Shown here one piece after another: positions 8,227 through 16,541 of a DNA stretch of 55,041 nucleotides. Made by a program: the position numbers and the translations under genes. The stretch spans positions 1 to 55,041 of the forward strand of contig CANGPL010000014.1 in the NCBI GenBank assembly GCA_947455725.1, given 5' to 3'. Position 1 is the first letter of the stretch, and every line of letters begins with the position of its first letter. The stretch is from Hyphomicrobiales bacterium. GTDB lineage: Bacteria; Pseudomonadota; Alphaproteobacteria; Rhizobiales; Beijerinckiaceae. Under the pieces are notes generated by a model. The model did not search any database. It had not been told where the DNA came from and saw nothing but the letters and a program-made list of their open reading frames with translations.

Positions 8227-8796
8227 TTAACTGTCGCCTAGTTCTGTGACAATAGCGCTAATGACCCGGGCATCCGTCGGTTCCGTAGCCGTTGGGAAGA
8301 CTGCTGCAAGCCGTCCATCCCGTCCGATAAGATATTTGTGAAAATTCCAACGCGGCGTTTCCGCTGGCTTAAGCTGCGCCGTCCATTGGTAAAACGGGTG
8401 TGCCTCCGCACCTTTCACAACCTGCTTGGCTGCAATCGGGAAGGTCGCGTGGTACTCGCCTTGCGCGGTTGCCAGAATCTCGGCCGCCCCGCCCGGTTCC
8501 TGCCCACCAAAATCGTTTGAAGGGACAGCGATCACAACAAGCCCACGCGGGCCATAACGGGTATAAAGCTGTTCCATACCGGCCAATTGGCCGCTAAAGC
8601 CGCATTGTGACGCGGTATTGATGACAAGGATTGGCTTACCCTTAAAGTCCGCCAATTTGATATCGCCATCTTTCAGCGCCGGAAACGAAAAGCGATAGGC
8701 ATTCAAGGACGTCATCTCGGTTGCTCGGGCGAAAGAGGGGGCAAAAGCGAGGCTGCTCAAGAGAGCCAAACCCTGTCTGCGGCTAAATTGACGCAT
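8227..8796 (-). CDS. Secreted glutathione peroxidase family protein
   Basis: Thiol peroxidase of the glutathione-peroxidase family, here 189 residues with an export signal. The frame extends upstream, but ATG 8796 has GGAG six bases before it and opens a clear signal peptide (about residues 1-25, ending in FARA). It carries SRRQGLALL, which looks like a twin-arginine signal. The mature part has the peroxidatic Cys65 in NTASQCGFSGQ (cysteine, not selenocysteine), the SNDFGGQEPG glutamine motif and RWNFHKYLIG with the tryptophan and asparagine of the tetrad. Expected to reduce peroxides in the periplasm, probably using thioredoxin-like reductants. It heads the minus-strand run and diverges from folP. 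Confidence 0.88.
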   Translation of the reverse strand: MRQFSRRQGLALLSSLAFAPSFARATEMTSLNAYRFSFPALKDGDIKLADFKGKPILVINTASQCGFSGQLAGMEQLYTRYGPRGLVVIAVPSNDFGGQEPGGAAEILATAQGEYHATFPIAAKQVVKGAEAHPFYQWTAQLKPAETPRWNFHKYLIGRDGRLAAVFPTATEPTDARVISAIVTELGDS

Positions 8797-8947
8797 GGAA
8801 CGCTCCTTTGGTTGAAAGGGATATAACCCATATACGCCCTCAACCACGAGGTGGATGCACGCATTTCCGCGGCCAATGTCGCGAAAGCGCTTTGGCATGA
8901 CGATGGCAGTCTATCCTTGAACCCATCCGCCAGATTATAAGCCCGCC

Positions 8948-9781
8948 ATGGATCCTATGACACAACAGGTTTTTGACGCTGCCGGCCGCCGAATGGGCGG
9001 ATATAGCCGCACGCTTGTCATGGGTATTTTGAATGTAACACCTGATTCCTTCTCGGACGGTGGCCGCTTCGATTCGGTTGAACGCGCGGTTCTCCATGCC
9101 ATTCAAATGATGGAGCAGGGCGCGGATATTCTGGATATCGGAGCTGAATCAACCCGTCCGGGTCACGAGCCTGTGTCGGCTGACGTAGAAATACGCCGCC
9201 TTCTCCCCGTCCTCGATGCTCTTAAAGGGCGCGTCTCACGCCCGGTCTCGGTCGATACAACAAAGGCCAAGGTCGCCGAAGCCGCCCTTGAGGCTGGTGC
9301 CACCATCGTCAATGACGTCTGGGGCTTTCAAAAGGAACCAGAACTTGCCGAGATTGCGGCTGCTCACGGCGCGGCGGTCGTTCTTATGCATAATCGGACG
9401 AACATCGATCCAATGGTCGATATTATCGATGATATGCTCCGTTTCTTGGAAACGTCTCTGACGATCGCGCAGAAGGCTGGCATTTCCACAGACCGTATTT
9501 CGCTTGATCCCGGTATTGGCTTCGGCAAGACGCTCGAACAAAACATAACCGCGATTACGCATCTCGCGCGGCTTAAAAGTTTGGGCTGCCCATTATTGGT
9601 AGGCGCATCGCGTAAATCAATGATCGGTAAAATCATTGAATCGACAACCGATGAGCGGCTGCCAGGTACTTTAGCCATTCATACGGCTGCCATGTTAAAC
9701 GGCGCAGATATGATCCGCGTCCATGACGTAAAAGAGGCGGTGCAGGCTGCCCGTGTGACCGATCGTTTAAAGGATATCTGA
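8948..9781 (+). CDS. folP: Dihydropteroate synthase
   Basis: Condenses p-aminobenzoate with hydroxymethyl-dihydropterin pyrophosphate, the step blocked by sulfonamides. The 277-residue protein has the DHPS signatures: MGILNVTPDSFSDGG near residues 25-39, DIGAESTRPG near 62-71, SVDTTKA, NDVWG, DPGIGFGKT and the C-terminal IRVHDVKEA. ATG 8948 lacks a strong ribosome-binding site and an in-frame ATG at 8957 is possible. It starts the folP-folB-folK operon, and its stop overlaps the folB start (TGATG). The substrate pABA would come from the pabABC genes 3 kb away. Confidence 0.96.
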   Translation: MDPMTQQVFDAAGRRMGGYSRTLVMGILNVTPDSFSDGGRFDSVERAVLHAIQMMEQGADILDIGAESTRPGHEPVSADVEIRRLLPVLDALKGRVSRPVSVDTTKAKVAEAALEAGATIVNDVWGFQKEPELAEIAAAHGAAVVLMHNRTNIDPMVDIIDDMLRFLETSLTIAQKAGISTDRISLDPGIGFGKTLEQNITAITHLARLKSLGCPLLVGASRKSMIGKIIESTTDERLPGTLAIHTAAMLNGADMIRVHDVKEAVQAARVTDRLKDI

Positions 9782-10152
9782 TGGACAAGATCCGCATCAA
9801 TGTCACGAAACTCTCGCTCTTCGCCTATCATGGCGTGAATGATGAGGAGCAGCGTCTCGGGCAACGTTTCTATGTCGATCTTGATCTGACCGTCGGGCAG
9901 GTATCGGCTACGCAAACTGATCTTCTCGATGGCACGATTTCGTATGAACACGTCATCCAAGAAGTATCCGCCATTTTCTGCGGCGAGAAATTTAGAACCA
10001 TCGAGCGCGCAGCCCGCGCGGTGTCTGATGCCGTCATGGCCCGCTTTCCAACCATCGAGTCGCTCACCGTGACGGTGCATAAACCATCAGCCCCTGTCGC
10101 TGCGATTTTCGATGATGTCGCGGTTAGCGTGGAAGCCCATCGGAATGTCTGA
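9781..10152 (+). CDS. folB: Dihydroneopterin aldolase
   Basis: Cleaves 7,8-dihydroneopterin to 6-hydroxymethyl-7,8-dihydropterin and glycolaldehyde. The 123-residue length matches the small FolB family, and the sequence opens with the conserved strand IRINVTKLSLFAYHGVNDEEQRLGQRF, where the YHGV(N/F)xxE pattern contains the active-site glutamate. The C-terminal VTVHKPSAPV segment is also typical. Its ATG shares a base with the folP stop and its end overlaps folK by 8 bases, so all three are translationally coupled. Confidence 0.94.
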   Translation: MDKIRINVTKLSLFAYHGVNDEEQRLGQRFYVDLDLTVGQVSATQTDLLDGTISYEHVIQEVSAIFCGEKFRTIERAARAVSDAVMARFPTIESLTVTVHKPSAPVAAIFDDVAVSVEAHRNV

Positions 10153-10624
10153 TGTGCTCTTAAGCCTAGGCAGCAATATCGGCGATAGTCGCGCCAATAT
10201 TACCGAAGCGGTGAAGCGGCTTAACGATGAGCCCGGAATAAGCGTAAAAGCCTTGTCGCCGCTTTATCGCACAGCTCCCGTTGGCCCCGTTGCGCAAGAT
10301 GATTTTGTGAACGGTGCTGTTCGAGTTGAAACGGCGCTTGCGCCCGAAGTCTTGATGCAGCGTTGTCTAACCATTGAAGCCGCGATGGGCCGCGACCGCA
10401 AAAATGCGGTTCGCTGGGGGCCAAGAATAATCGATATCGATATCATCCTCTATGATGATCTGACTGTTTCGTCGGAAACGATTACGCTACCCCATCCGCG
10501 TTTCCGCGAACGGGCCTTTGTACTTGTGCCGATGGCGGATATTGCGCCTGAACGCGTTGTTGACGGTAAGTCTCTGGCCGCTTGGCTGACAGCGGTGGAC
10601 CGCGCGGGCGTGGAGAGGATTTGA
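10145..10624 (+). CDS. folK: 2-amino-4-hydroxy-6-hydroxymethyldihydropteridine pyrophosphokinase
   Basis: Pyrophosphorylates hydroxymethyl-dihydropterin using ATP, making the folP substrate. The 159-residue product begins MSDVLLSLGSNIGD, the standard HPPK start, and carries YRTAPVGPVAQDDFVN, MGRDRKNAVRWGPRIIDIDI (Mg-binding aspartates) and LPHPRFRERAFVLVPM. The frame is open 33 bases further upstream inside folB, but the ATG at 10145 gives the family N-terminus. Confidence 0.95.
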   Translation: MSDVLLSLGSNIGDSRANITEAVKRLNDEPGISVKALSPLYRTAPVGPVAQDDFVNGAVRVETALAPEVLMQRCLTIEAAMGRDRKNAVRWGPRIIDIDIILYDDLTVSSETITLPHPRFRERAFVLVPMADIAPERVVDGKSLAAWLTAVDRAGVERI

Positions 10625-10670
10625 CGGCTTTATCTTGAACTTAAAGCCGTAATGGGTTACCCTTTTGGTC

Positions 10671-10937
10671 ATGGCTTTTGTGACACTCCAAGACGCAAAA
10701 AATCGCCTTACCGAGCTTGCCCACGACGTTGAGCGGGGTGAGATCATTACGGTTACACAAAATGGCCGTCCTTTATTTGATCTGGTTCCCCATCAGGTCA
10801 AAAAGGGCATTCGTTTAGATGCAATGGCCGAGTTCAGCAAAGAGTTTGGAAGACCAATTGTGACCTATATTGCGGATGACTTCGACGCACCATTGCCCGA
10901 CGACATCCTTCTTCGTCCATTTTATCCCTCGTCATGA
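10671..10937 (+). CDS. Phd/YefM-type antitoxin
   Basis: An 88-residue protein whose N-terminal half fits the Phd/YefM antitoxin fold: VTLQDAKNRLTELAHDVERGEIITVTQNGRPLFDLVP matches the pattern of a short DNA-binding N-terminus that also represses its own operon. The C-terminal half, ending ADDFDAPLPDDILLRPF, would wrap around and neutralise the toxin. It overlaps the following PIN-domain gene by four bases (ATGA), the standard antitoxin-first order. Start at ATG 10671; the Shine-Dalgarno is weak. It sits 46 bases after folK. Confidence 0.85.
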   Translation: MAFVTLQDAKNRLTELAHDVERGEIITVTQNGRPLFDLVPHQVKKGIRLDAMAEFSKEFGRPIVTYIADDFDAPLPDDILLRPFYPSS

Positions 10938-11320
10938 GTGTGTTACTCGATACGCAGGTGTTCCTAGCGTTAATCGAGGATCGATTTTCTGCGCTGCCTG
11001 AACGGTTAAGGGTAGCCATTCAGTGCCATGATAGCCATTACATCAGCGTTGCAAGTCTTTGGGAAATTGCGATTAAACAAAGGATTGGCAAGCTCGACAT
11101 CTCTGTTCCACTTGCCACCCTTCCAAAACTTGTTGAATTACTAGGTCTCTCGCTCATGCCAATTAACGAACACCACGTTCTTCACGGCTTAGAGCCACAA
11201 CCTCCGACGCGGGATCCGTTTGATCGCATTTTACTTGCGCAATGCGCCATCGAAGGCTTTCAACTTGCTACCATCGACAGGGCGCTCGTTGATCATCCTT
11301 TGTCAGCCACAGCAACCTAA
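10934..11320 (+). CDS. VapC-type PIN-domain toxin (ribonuclease)
   Basis: A 128-residue PIN-domain protein expected to cleave RNA, often tRNA, when its antitoxin is lost. Metal-binding acidic residues are in place: Asp6 (LLDTQVFL), Glu44 (LWEIAIKQ), Asp97 (RDPFDRILLAQC) and Asp115 (ATIDRAL). The SLWEIAIKQRIGKL and PTRDPFDR motifs are those of the subgroup paired with Phd-like antitoxins. Start codon overlaps the antitoxin stop. All active-site residues are retained, so it appears functional. Confidence 0.87.
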   Translation: MSVLLDTQVFLALIEDRFSALPERLRVAIQCHDSHYISVASLWEIAIKQRIGKLDISVPLATLPKLVELLGLSLMPINEHHVLHGLEPQPPTRDPFDRILLAQCAIEGFQLATIDRALVDHPLSATAT

Positions 11321-11330
11321 TTTCTGAGCA

Positions 11331-12278
11331 TTAAATCGGCTTCAATCCCGCCTCAATCTGCGCGCGACGACCTTCCAAAAAGGGCGGCAGCGATAGTTTT
11401 TCGCCGAGGCTTTCCATTGGCTCGTCGGCATCAAATCCCGGACCGTCGGTCGCAATCTCAAACAGAATGCCATTTGGCTCGCGGAAATAGAGCGAGTGGA
11501 AATAGAAGCGATTAACTTCACCCGAAAACGGAATTTTCAACGCCGTCAAACGCTCGGTCCAGGCATGATATTCGTCCATATCGGGCGTGCGGAAAGCAAC
11601 GTGATGCACCGCGCCAGCGCCTTGTCGTGCCATCGGCAAATCTTGGCGTTCGACAACATGGATTTCGGCAGCCGCCCCACCCGGGCCCATTTTGTAAACA
11701 TGGACGCGGTGATCAGGGCTGTCCGGCGATTTATAATCGCGCACCTCTTCCATACCCAAAATTTTTGTGAGCGCCAAATCGGTATAACGCCGATCTGCAA
11801 CGGTGAGGGTAATCGGCCCAAGGCCGCGAATTTGATGCTCCGCAGGAACGGGGCTTTTTTCCCACGGATAGGATTCACCCGTACCGCCGTCATCGACCAA
11901 AGCGAGCCGTTGACCCTCAGGATCTTCGAACAACAGCGTGAGGCGGCCATCATGCACGGCGGTCTTTTTGTAGTTTAAGCCCGCGTCTGCAATACGCTTT
12001 TCCCAATAGCTCAGCGTGGCTGAACCATTGACTCGTAAGGCAGTGCGCGAAATCGAGTTCGTGCCGCGTTGCTCTGGGCCAACCGGCCAATCGAAAAACG
12101 TAATATCCGAACCGGGCGAGGCTTTGCCGTCGGCGAAGAAGAGGTGATAGGCGCTCACATCGTCCTGATTAACCGTTTTCTTGACCAGACGCAGGCCAAG
12201 AAACTGCGTGTAGAAATCATGATTGCCTTTGGCGTTGGCCGTAACAGCCGTCAGATGATGAATGCCTTGAAGCTGCAT
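11331..12278 (-). CDS. Ring-cleaving dioxygenase of the VOC superfamily (MhqO-like)
   Basis: A 315-residue protein made of paired glyoxalase/VOC domains. It opens with [21 protein letters not shown] and has a second module beginning at [12 protein letters not shown] (about 152), ending with the [20 protein letters not shown] motif. Expected metal ligands are His8, His226 (GAVHHVAFR) and Glu274. MhqO/LinE/PcpA-type relatives are Fe(II) dioxygenases acting on hydroquinone-like rings and on quinone stress in Bacillus. The substrate here is unknown. It is a single gene, convergent with the vapC-type toxin gene and divergent from the DCC-family gene, with no aromatic pathway nearby. Confidence 0.85.
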   Translation of the reverse strand: MQLQGIHHLTAVTANAKGNHDFYTQFLGLRLVKKTVNQDDVSAYHLFFADGKASPGSDITFFDWPVGPEQRGTNSISRTALRVNGSATLSYWEKRIADAGLNYKKTAVHDGRLTLLFEDPEGQRLALVDDGGTGESYPWEKSPVPAEHQIRGLGPITLTVADRRYTDLALTKILGMEEVRDYKSPDSPDHRVHVYKMGPGGAAAEIHVVERQDLPMARQGAGAVHHVAFRTPDMDEYHAWTERLTALKIPFSGEVNRFYFHSLYFREPNGILFEIATDGPGFDADEPMESLGEKLSLPPFLEGRRAQIEAGLKPI

Positions 12279-12433
12279 AACGCGCTCTCCGATTTGAAAT
12301 TCTTGATCTTCATATGGCCATTAGCCCGGTTTAACAAAAGCTTTTCCAGCTTGCATGGATACAATGAGTGTCTTGCGGGACATCCTTTCGGTGGCTTGAG
12401 GCGTATAGAGGTTAGCCGATAAAGGAATTTCCA

Positions 12434-12808
12434 GTGTCCAATCCAGAAAACGCCCCGCAATTGACCGTCTATTTCGATGGTGCATGCCCCATTTGTCGGT
12501 TCGAAATCGGGCATTATCAGCGTTGCTCGGGCAGTGAGCAGATCCATTTTGTCGATGTTGCAGCCGAAAACCTGCCCGATTTAGGGGAGGGGCTTGATCG
12601 CGACACCGCCTTGTCCCGCTTCCATGTGCGTCGCGCGGATGGGTCGCTGGCGTCCGGTGCCGAAGGCTTTGCGCTCGTCTGGCAAACGCTTCCTTCCTTC
12701 CGAATTCTTGGCCGAATGGCCGTATGGCCGCCGCTGCTCAAGCTTTTGGAAGCGGCCTATCGCGGCATTTTGCCCCTGCGCGCCCGCTTATCTGCCCTGT
12801 TGCGCTAA
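12434..12808 (+). CDS. DCC-family thiol-disulfide oxidoreductase-like protein (DUF393)
   Basis: A 124-residue protein with the DCC/DUF393 signature: a strand leading to YFDGACPIC, whose CxxC pair gives the family its name (D-x-x-C-x-x-C), followed by FVDVAAENL and a helical C-terminus. Members are thought to be thiol-disulfide oxidoreductases, but their partners are mostly unknown. It starts with GTG at 12434 behind an AAAGGA site with 8-base spacing. Monocistronic, ahead of the marR promoter region. Confidence 0.82.
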   Translation: MSNPENAPQLTVYFDGACPICRFEIGHYQRCSGSEQIHFVDVAAENLPDLGEGLDRDTALSRFHVRRADGSLASGAEGFALVWQTLPSFRILGRMAVWPPLLKLLEAAYRGILPLRARLSALLR

Positions 12809-12862
12809 TTTTGCAAGGCTGAGCTACCAAGAGTGCGATTGCAAAATTCGCGTAGATAAATA

Positions 12863-12886
12863 ATAAGCATGCTTATCATAAGCATG
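12863..12886. promoter_or_regulatory. Palindromic operator-like site ahead of marR-emrA-emrB
   Basis: ATAAGCATGCTTAT at 12863-12876 is a perfect 14-bp palindrome, and its left half ATAAGCATG recurs in direct orientation at 12878-12886, only 9 bases before the marR start. A possible promoter (TTGCAA at 12839-12844, TAATAA at 12861-12866, 16-base spacer) would place the -10 element on the palindrome. This is the arrangement expected for an autoregulating MarR repressor, but binding is inferred. Confidence 0.65.
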
Positions 12887-12894
12887 GTTACCTA

Positions 12895-13377
12895 ATGCCA
12901 CTCCTTTCCTCACCCCGCCGTGAACTCGGCTTTTTGTTATCCGATGCCGCCCGGGCTTTGCGCACGGTTGTCGACCAACGGGCGCGCGAATTTGGCATGA
13001 CCCGCGCACAATGGTCGGTCCTTGCCCGCGTTCAGCGTAGCGAAGGACTCAAACAGTCCGACCTCGCCGCGCAGATCGAGATTGCTCCGATTACTTTGGC
13101 GCGAATCATTGACCGTTTAAGCGCCACGGGTCTGGTTGAACGGCGTCATGATCCGGAGGATCGCCGCGCCAATCGGCTCTTTCTCTTACCCGCTGCCGTT
13201 CCTGTTCTCGAAAAGCTCGCTCTGACGGGTGAGGCCGTCATGGAAGAGGCGCTAGCGGGCATTGACGACGCAACCATCCGCGCTTTGTCGCAGCACTTGC
13301 TGACCATCAAAACCAATTTAAAGGCGTGCCAAAAGCCGGCCGCCTTATCGAGTGAAAACGGAGACGATCATGACTGA
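12895..13377 (+). CDS. MarR-family transcriptional regulator
   Basis: A 160-residue winged-helix regulator. The MarR core is clear: a dimerisation helix at the start (SPRRELGFLLSDAARALR), the recognition region SDLAAQIEIAPITLARIIDRL and the wing LVERRHDPEDRRANRLFLL with the conserved DxRxxR-type arginines. It is the first gene of an operon with the efflux genes emrA and emrB, so it most likely represses them and is released by a toxic small molecule. The stop codon lies inside the emrA start region (overlap of 8 bases). The palindrome just upstream is the candidate operator. Confidence 0.92.
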   Translation: MPLLSSPRRELGFLLSDAARALRTVVDQRAREFGMTRAQWSVLARVQRSEGLKQSDLAAQIEIAPITLARIIDRLSATGLVERRHDPEDRRANRLFLLPAAVPVLEKLALTGEAVMEEALAGIDDATIRALSQHLLTIKTNLKACQKPAALSSENGDDHD

Positions 13378-14464
13378 TGCAACGCCCCCCATGACGGAGC
13401 GCCAATCAAAGCTCAAACGGCGTATGATCTTGCTCGTCGGTATTCCACTTATCGTTATCATTGGCGCAGCTTCTGCCTATCTGATGGGCGGCCGCTATAT
13501 TTCAACAGACAATGCCTATGTCGCAGCTCAAAAAATTATCGTGACGCCATCGGTAGCGGGACGTGTCATTTCAATTTCGGTAACAGAAGGTCAGCGCGTC
13601 AAGCCGGGCGATCCGCTCTTTGTGATTGATCCCGGTTCTTATGAATTGGCGGTCAAACAAGCCGATGCGCATCTGGCGCAAACGATAACCGGATTTGAAA
13701 GCCTAGGTATCACGCTCAAAAGCGTTGATCGTCAAATCGAATTGGCAAAAGAAACGCTCGTCTTGCGTCAAGCCGATTCCGATCGGAAAACTGATTTATT
13801 AGCAACCAAAGCGACCTCTAAAAACGATGTCGATAGTGCCAATATCGCACTTGCTAATGCGCGTAACGCGCTTGAAGCGTTAGAGGCGCAAAGGGCTACG
13901 ACACTTGCTCAATTACAAGGTAAATCAGATCTCAAGATTGAAGAATATGCCCCGTATATAGAAGCAAAAGCGGCGCGCGATCGGGCGATCCGCGATTTTG
14001 ACGGAACGACCGTGCGGGCTTCGATTGCAGGTGTTGCAACGCAAGTACCATCCATCCAGCTTGGTCGCTATTTAACACCGGGTACCCCGGTCCTCGCACT
14101 CGTCGCCGACGAGCATCCATGGATTATCGCTAATCCAAAAGAAACCGATCTCACCTATCTGCATGAAGGCCAGCCTGTATCGATTTCAATCGATGCTTAT
14201 CCCGGTCGGGTTTGGCACGGTACCCTTGCTTCTTTGAGCCCCGGAACAGGCGCCGAATTTGCGGTACTGCCTGCTCAAAATGCCAGCGGTAATTGGGTAA
14301 AAGTTATTCAGCGCGTTCCAGTGCGTATCGAGTTTACGTCCGGTGGCGATCTTACCTCACTGCGCACGGGCATGAGTGCTCAGGTTGAAATTGATTCAGG
14401 CCATACCCGCTCGCTTGCTTCGATTTTCGGCTTCACATCATCCGCCCATGCCGAGGTACAATAA
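13370..14464 (+). CDS. emrA: EmrA/HlyD-type periplasmic adaptor of a multidrug efflux pump
   Basis: Membrane-fusion protein that links an inner-membrane exporter to an outer-membrane channel. The 364-residue product has a cytoplasmic tail, one membrane anchor (about residues 20-40, RRMILLVGIPLIVIIGAA), the first half of a lipoyl domain (YISTDNAYVAAQ...VTPSVAGRVISISVTEGQRVKPGDPLF), a coiled-coil hairpin (about 105-200) and the beta-barrel (PWIIANPKETDL). ATG 13370 has GGAGA seven bases ahead. Partner of the following DHA2 transporter; no outer-membrane TolC gene is in the operon, so it probably uses a shared one. Confidence 0.92.
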   Translation: MTDATPPMTERQSKLKRRMILLVGIPLIVIIGAASAYLMGGRYISTDNAYVAAQKIIVTPSVAGRVISISVTEGQRVKPGDPLFVIDPGSYELAVKQADAHLAQTITGFESLGITLKSVDRQIELAKETLVLRQADSDRKTDLLATKATSKNDVDSANIALANARNALEALEAQRATTLAQLQGKSDLKIEEYAPYIEAKAARDRAIRDFDGTTVRASIAGVATQVPSIQLGRYLTPGTPVLALVADEHPWIIANPKETDLTYLHEGQPVSISIDAYPGRVWHGTLASLSPGTGAEFAVLPAQNASGNWVKVIQRVPVRIEFTSGGDLTSLRTGMSAQVEIDSGHTRSLASIFGFTSSAHAEVQ

Positions 14465-14471
14465 GACAACA

Positions 14472-16007
14472 ATGGCTGATCAAAGCTCCGAGGCGTTTAA
14501 GCGAATTGCCATCACCATCTGCGTGATGATGGCGACCATTATGCAAGCGCTTGATACAACGATTGCCAATGTCGCATTGCCCTATATGCAAGGCTCGCTC
14601 GCGACCACCCAAGATCAAGTAAGCTGGGTGCTGACATCCTATATTGTCGCGGCTGCCATCATGACATCGCCACTCGGATGGATGTCGATGCGCTTCGGGC
14701 GGAAGAAACTGTTCATCGTTTGCGCCGCGGGATTCACGCTTGCTTCCATGCTGTGCGGTGTCGCACAAAGCATCGAGCAGATGGTGTTGTTTCGCCTGTT
14801 ACAAGGCATTTTCGGTGCGGCGCTCGTGCCTTTATCACAAGCCGTTATGCTGGACGCGTATCCGATCGAACAACGCGGACAAGCGATGGCGATTTGGGGC
14901 ATGGGCGTTATGCTCGGGCCTATTATGGGCCCAACACTTGGCGGCTGGCTTACTGAAGCGTTGAGTTGGCGCTGGGTCTTTTTTGTGAATTTGCCCTTTG
15001 GCATTCTGACCGTCTTGGGTCTTTCCGCGATTATGGAAGAGACGCCAGCACGAGAGGATGTTCCCTTTGATTGGCTTGGCTTCATCGCGCTCTCTATCGC
15101 AATCGGCTCTTTCCAACTCATGCTCGATCGCGGCGAGCAGGTAGGCTGGTTCGACTCGCTTGAAATCATTGCCGAGGCAGCGATTGCAGCATCTGGTCTG
15201 TATATCTTTTTGGCTCATGCGTTAACAACGGAGCGGCCCTTTATTCCTTTGGCCGTTTTTACCGATTGGAATTTCACCGTCGCGCTTTTCTTAATGTTTA
15301 TTGTTGGCATTATTTTGCTAGCGTCGATGGCCTTAATCACGCCCTTCATTCAAAACGTCATGGGCTACCCGGTTTTGGCTGCAGGTGAATTACTGGGCGC
15401 GCGTGGGATAGGAACGCTCGTCGCGATGATGCTTGTCGGTCGCCTTTTAAAATCGATTGATTCACGGCCGCTTGTTGCTCTGGGCCTCTTAATGTCGCTT
15501 TGGTCGATTTGGCAGAATATTTATTTTTCGCCCGACACCTCAGCCTGGTGGATCGCGGAAACAAGTATCGTTCAGGGCTTGGGTCTTGGCTTTATTTTTG
15601 TACCCTTAAACAGCGCCGCTTTTGCAACCCTTCCCGCTGCCTTACGTACCGATGGCGTGGCCCTTTGGACGCTGATTCGAAACCTCGGCAGCTCGATTGG
15701 CGTATCGATCGTCATCTCGCAATTGGTTTCAGGTACCTCGCTCTATCGAACGCGATTGGCCGAAACCCTCTCGCCTTTCAGTTTTGGTCTTCCAATGAGC
15801 GGCGCGTCCGACATGCTCGATCCGACGACGGCGGCGGGGCAGGGGATGATCGAAGGCCTCGTGATGCGTGAGGCGACCCTCATCTCTTACAGCAATGATT
15901 ATCTGCTGATGTTTGGCGTGACGCTTTTGGCCATTCCGCTGGTTTTTCTGCTCAGAAAGCCGCGCGGCACACCGGCTGCGGCTGCGCCAGCGGTGCACGC
16001 GGATTAG
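14472..16007 (+). CDS. emrB: EmrB-type DHA2 (14-TM) MFS multidrug exporter
   Basis: Proton-driven drug exporter of the inner membrane, 511 residues, the usual length for 14-helix DHA2 proteins. Characteristic motifs: LDTTIANVALPYMQGSL in TM1, GWMSMRFGRKKLF (motif A) after TM2, LFRLLQGIFGAALVPLSQA, and WGMGVMLGPIMGPTLGGWL (antiporter motif C). The frame is open earlier in emrA, but ATG 14472, 7 bases after the emrA stop, gives the standard N-terminus. Expressed with marR and emrA; the substrate cannot be read from the sequence. Confidence 0.94.
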   Translation: MADQSSEAFKRIAITICVMMATIMQALDTTIANVALPYMQGSLATTQDQVSWVLTSYIVAAAIMTSPLGWMSMRFGRKKLFIVCAAGFTLASMLCGVAQSIEQMVLFRLLQGIFGAALVPLSQAVMLDAYPIEQRGQAMAIWGMGVMLGPIMGPTLGGWLTEALSWRWVFFVNLPFGILTVLGLSAIMEETPAREDVPFDWLGFIALSIAIGSFQLMLDRGEQVGWFDSLEIIAEAAIAASGLYIFLAHALTTERPFIPLAVFTDWNFTVALFLMFIVGIILLASMALITPFIQNVMGYPVLAAGELLGARGIGTLVAMMLVGRLLKSIDSRPLVALGLLMSLWSIWQNIYFSPDTSAWWIAETSIVQGLGLGFIFVPLNSAAFATLPAALRTDGVALWTLIRNLGSSIGVSIVISQLVSGTSLYRTRLAETLSPFSFGLPMSGASDMLDPTTAAGQGMIEGLVMREATLISYSNDYLLMFGVTLLAIPLVFLLRKPRGTPAAAAPAVHAD

Positions 16008-16126
16008 TAGACCCTGTGCTGTGGGTGACTACCGGCCCTGCGCCACCACGGACTTCCAAATTTTTGATCATGCGTTAAAGTCCCGCCCATACCGTGCATA
16101 GATTAGTTTTCGTATGGAACCCAAAG

Positions 16127-16465
16127 ATGAGCTCTGGAAGTCCTCCTCCTGTTGAAAATTTGATGGTTGAGGCCATAAAATCAGGCCTTGAAACGTCTTC
16201 AATCCTTTTGGTCGATGTCCGTGAGGCTTATGAATTCGAAGCGGGTCATATTCCAGGTTCCGTTCTCGTGCCGCTTTCCACCTTTCATGTTTCGGATATT
16301 CCGGATGCGGCAGGTCGTCGCATCGTGTTGTCCTGTCGCTCGGGTCGCCGGTCTTTAACCGCTGCGGCTATGGCTTTTGAACAGGGCCTTCCGATTGATG
16401 CCCATTACGCGGGTGGTTTTTTGGATTGGGTTCAACACAATGAGCCTGTCGAGACAGGTTTATAA
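16127..16465 (+). CDS. Single-domain rhodanese-like sulfurtransferase
   Basis: A 112-residue rhodanese fold protein with the conserved VDVREAYEFEAGHIPGS motif, active-site loop SCRSGRRS (CxSGxR type, with the persulfide-forming cysteine) and the terminal YAGGFLDWVQHNEPV. Such proteins carry sulfane sulfur in the cytoplasm; the specific acceptor is unknown. ATG 16127 is preferred over an upstream GTG at 16094. It lies 76 bases before the molybdenum-hydroxylase subunit gene on the same strand. Because that enzyme family needs a sulfurated molybdenum cofactor, a link is conceivable but unproven. Confidence 0.85.
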   Translation: MSSGSPPPVENLMVEAIKSGLETSSILLVDVREAYEFEAGHIPGSVLVPLSTFHVSDIPDAAGRRIVLSCRSGRRSLTAAAMAFEQGLPIDAHYAGGFLDWVQHNEPVETGL

Positions 16466-16541
16466 TTTTGCGCAATCACGCCAAATTGATCTAAACAGTC
16501 ATATCAGTCGTTTAAATGAAGTCTGAATCGGGGAAGAAGCC

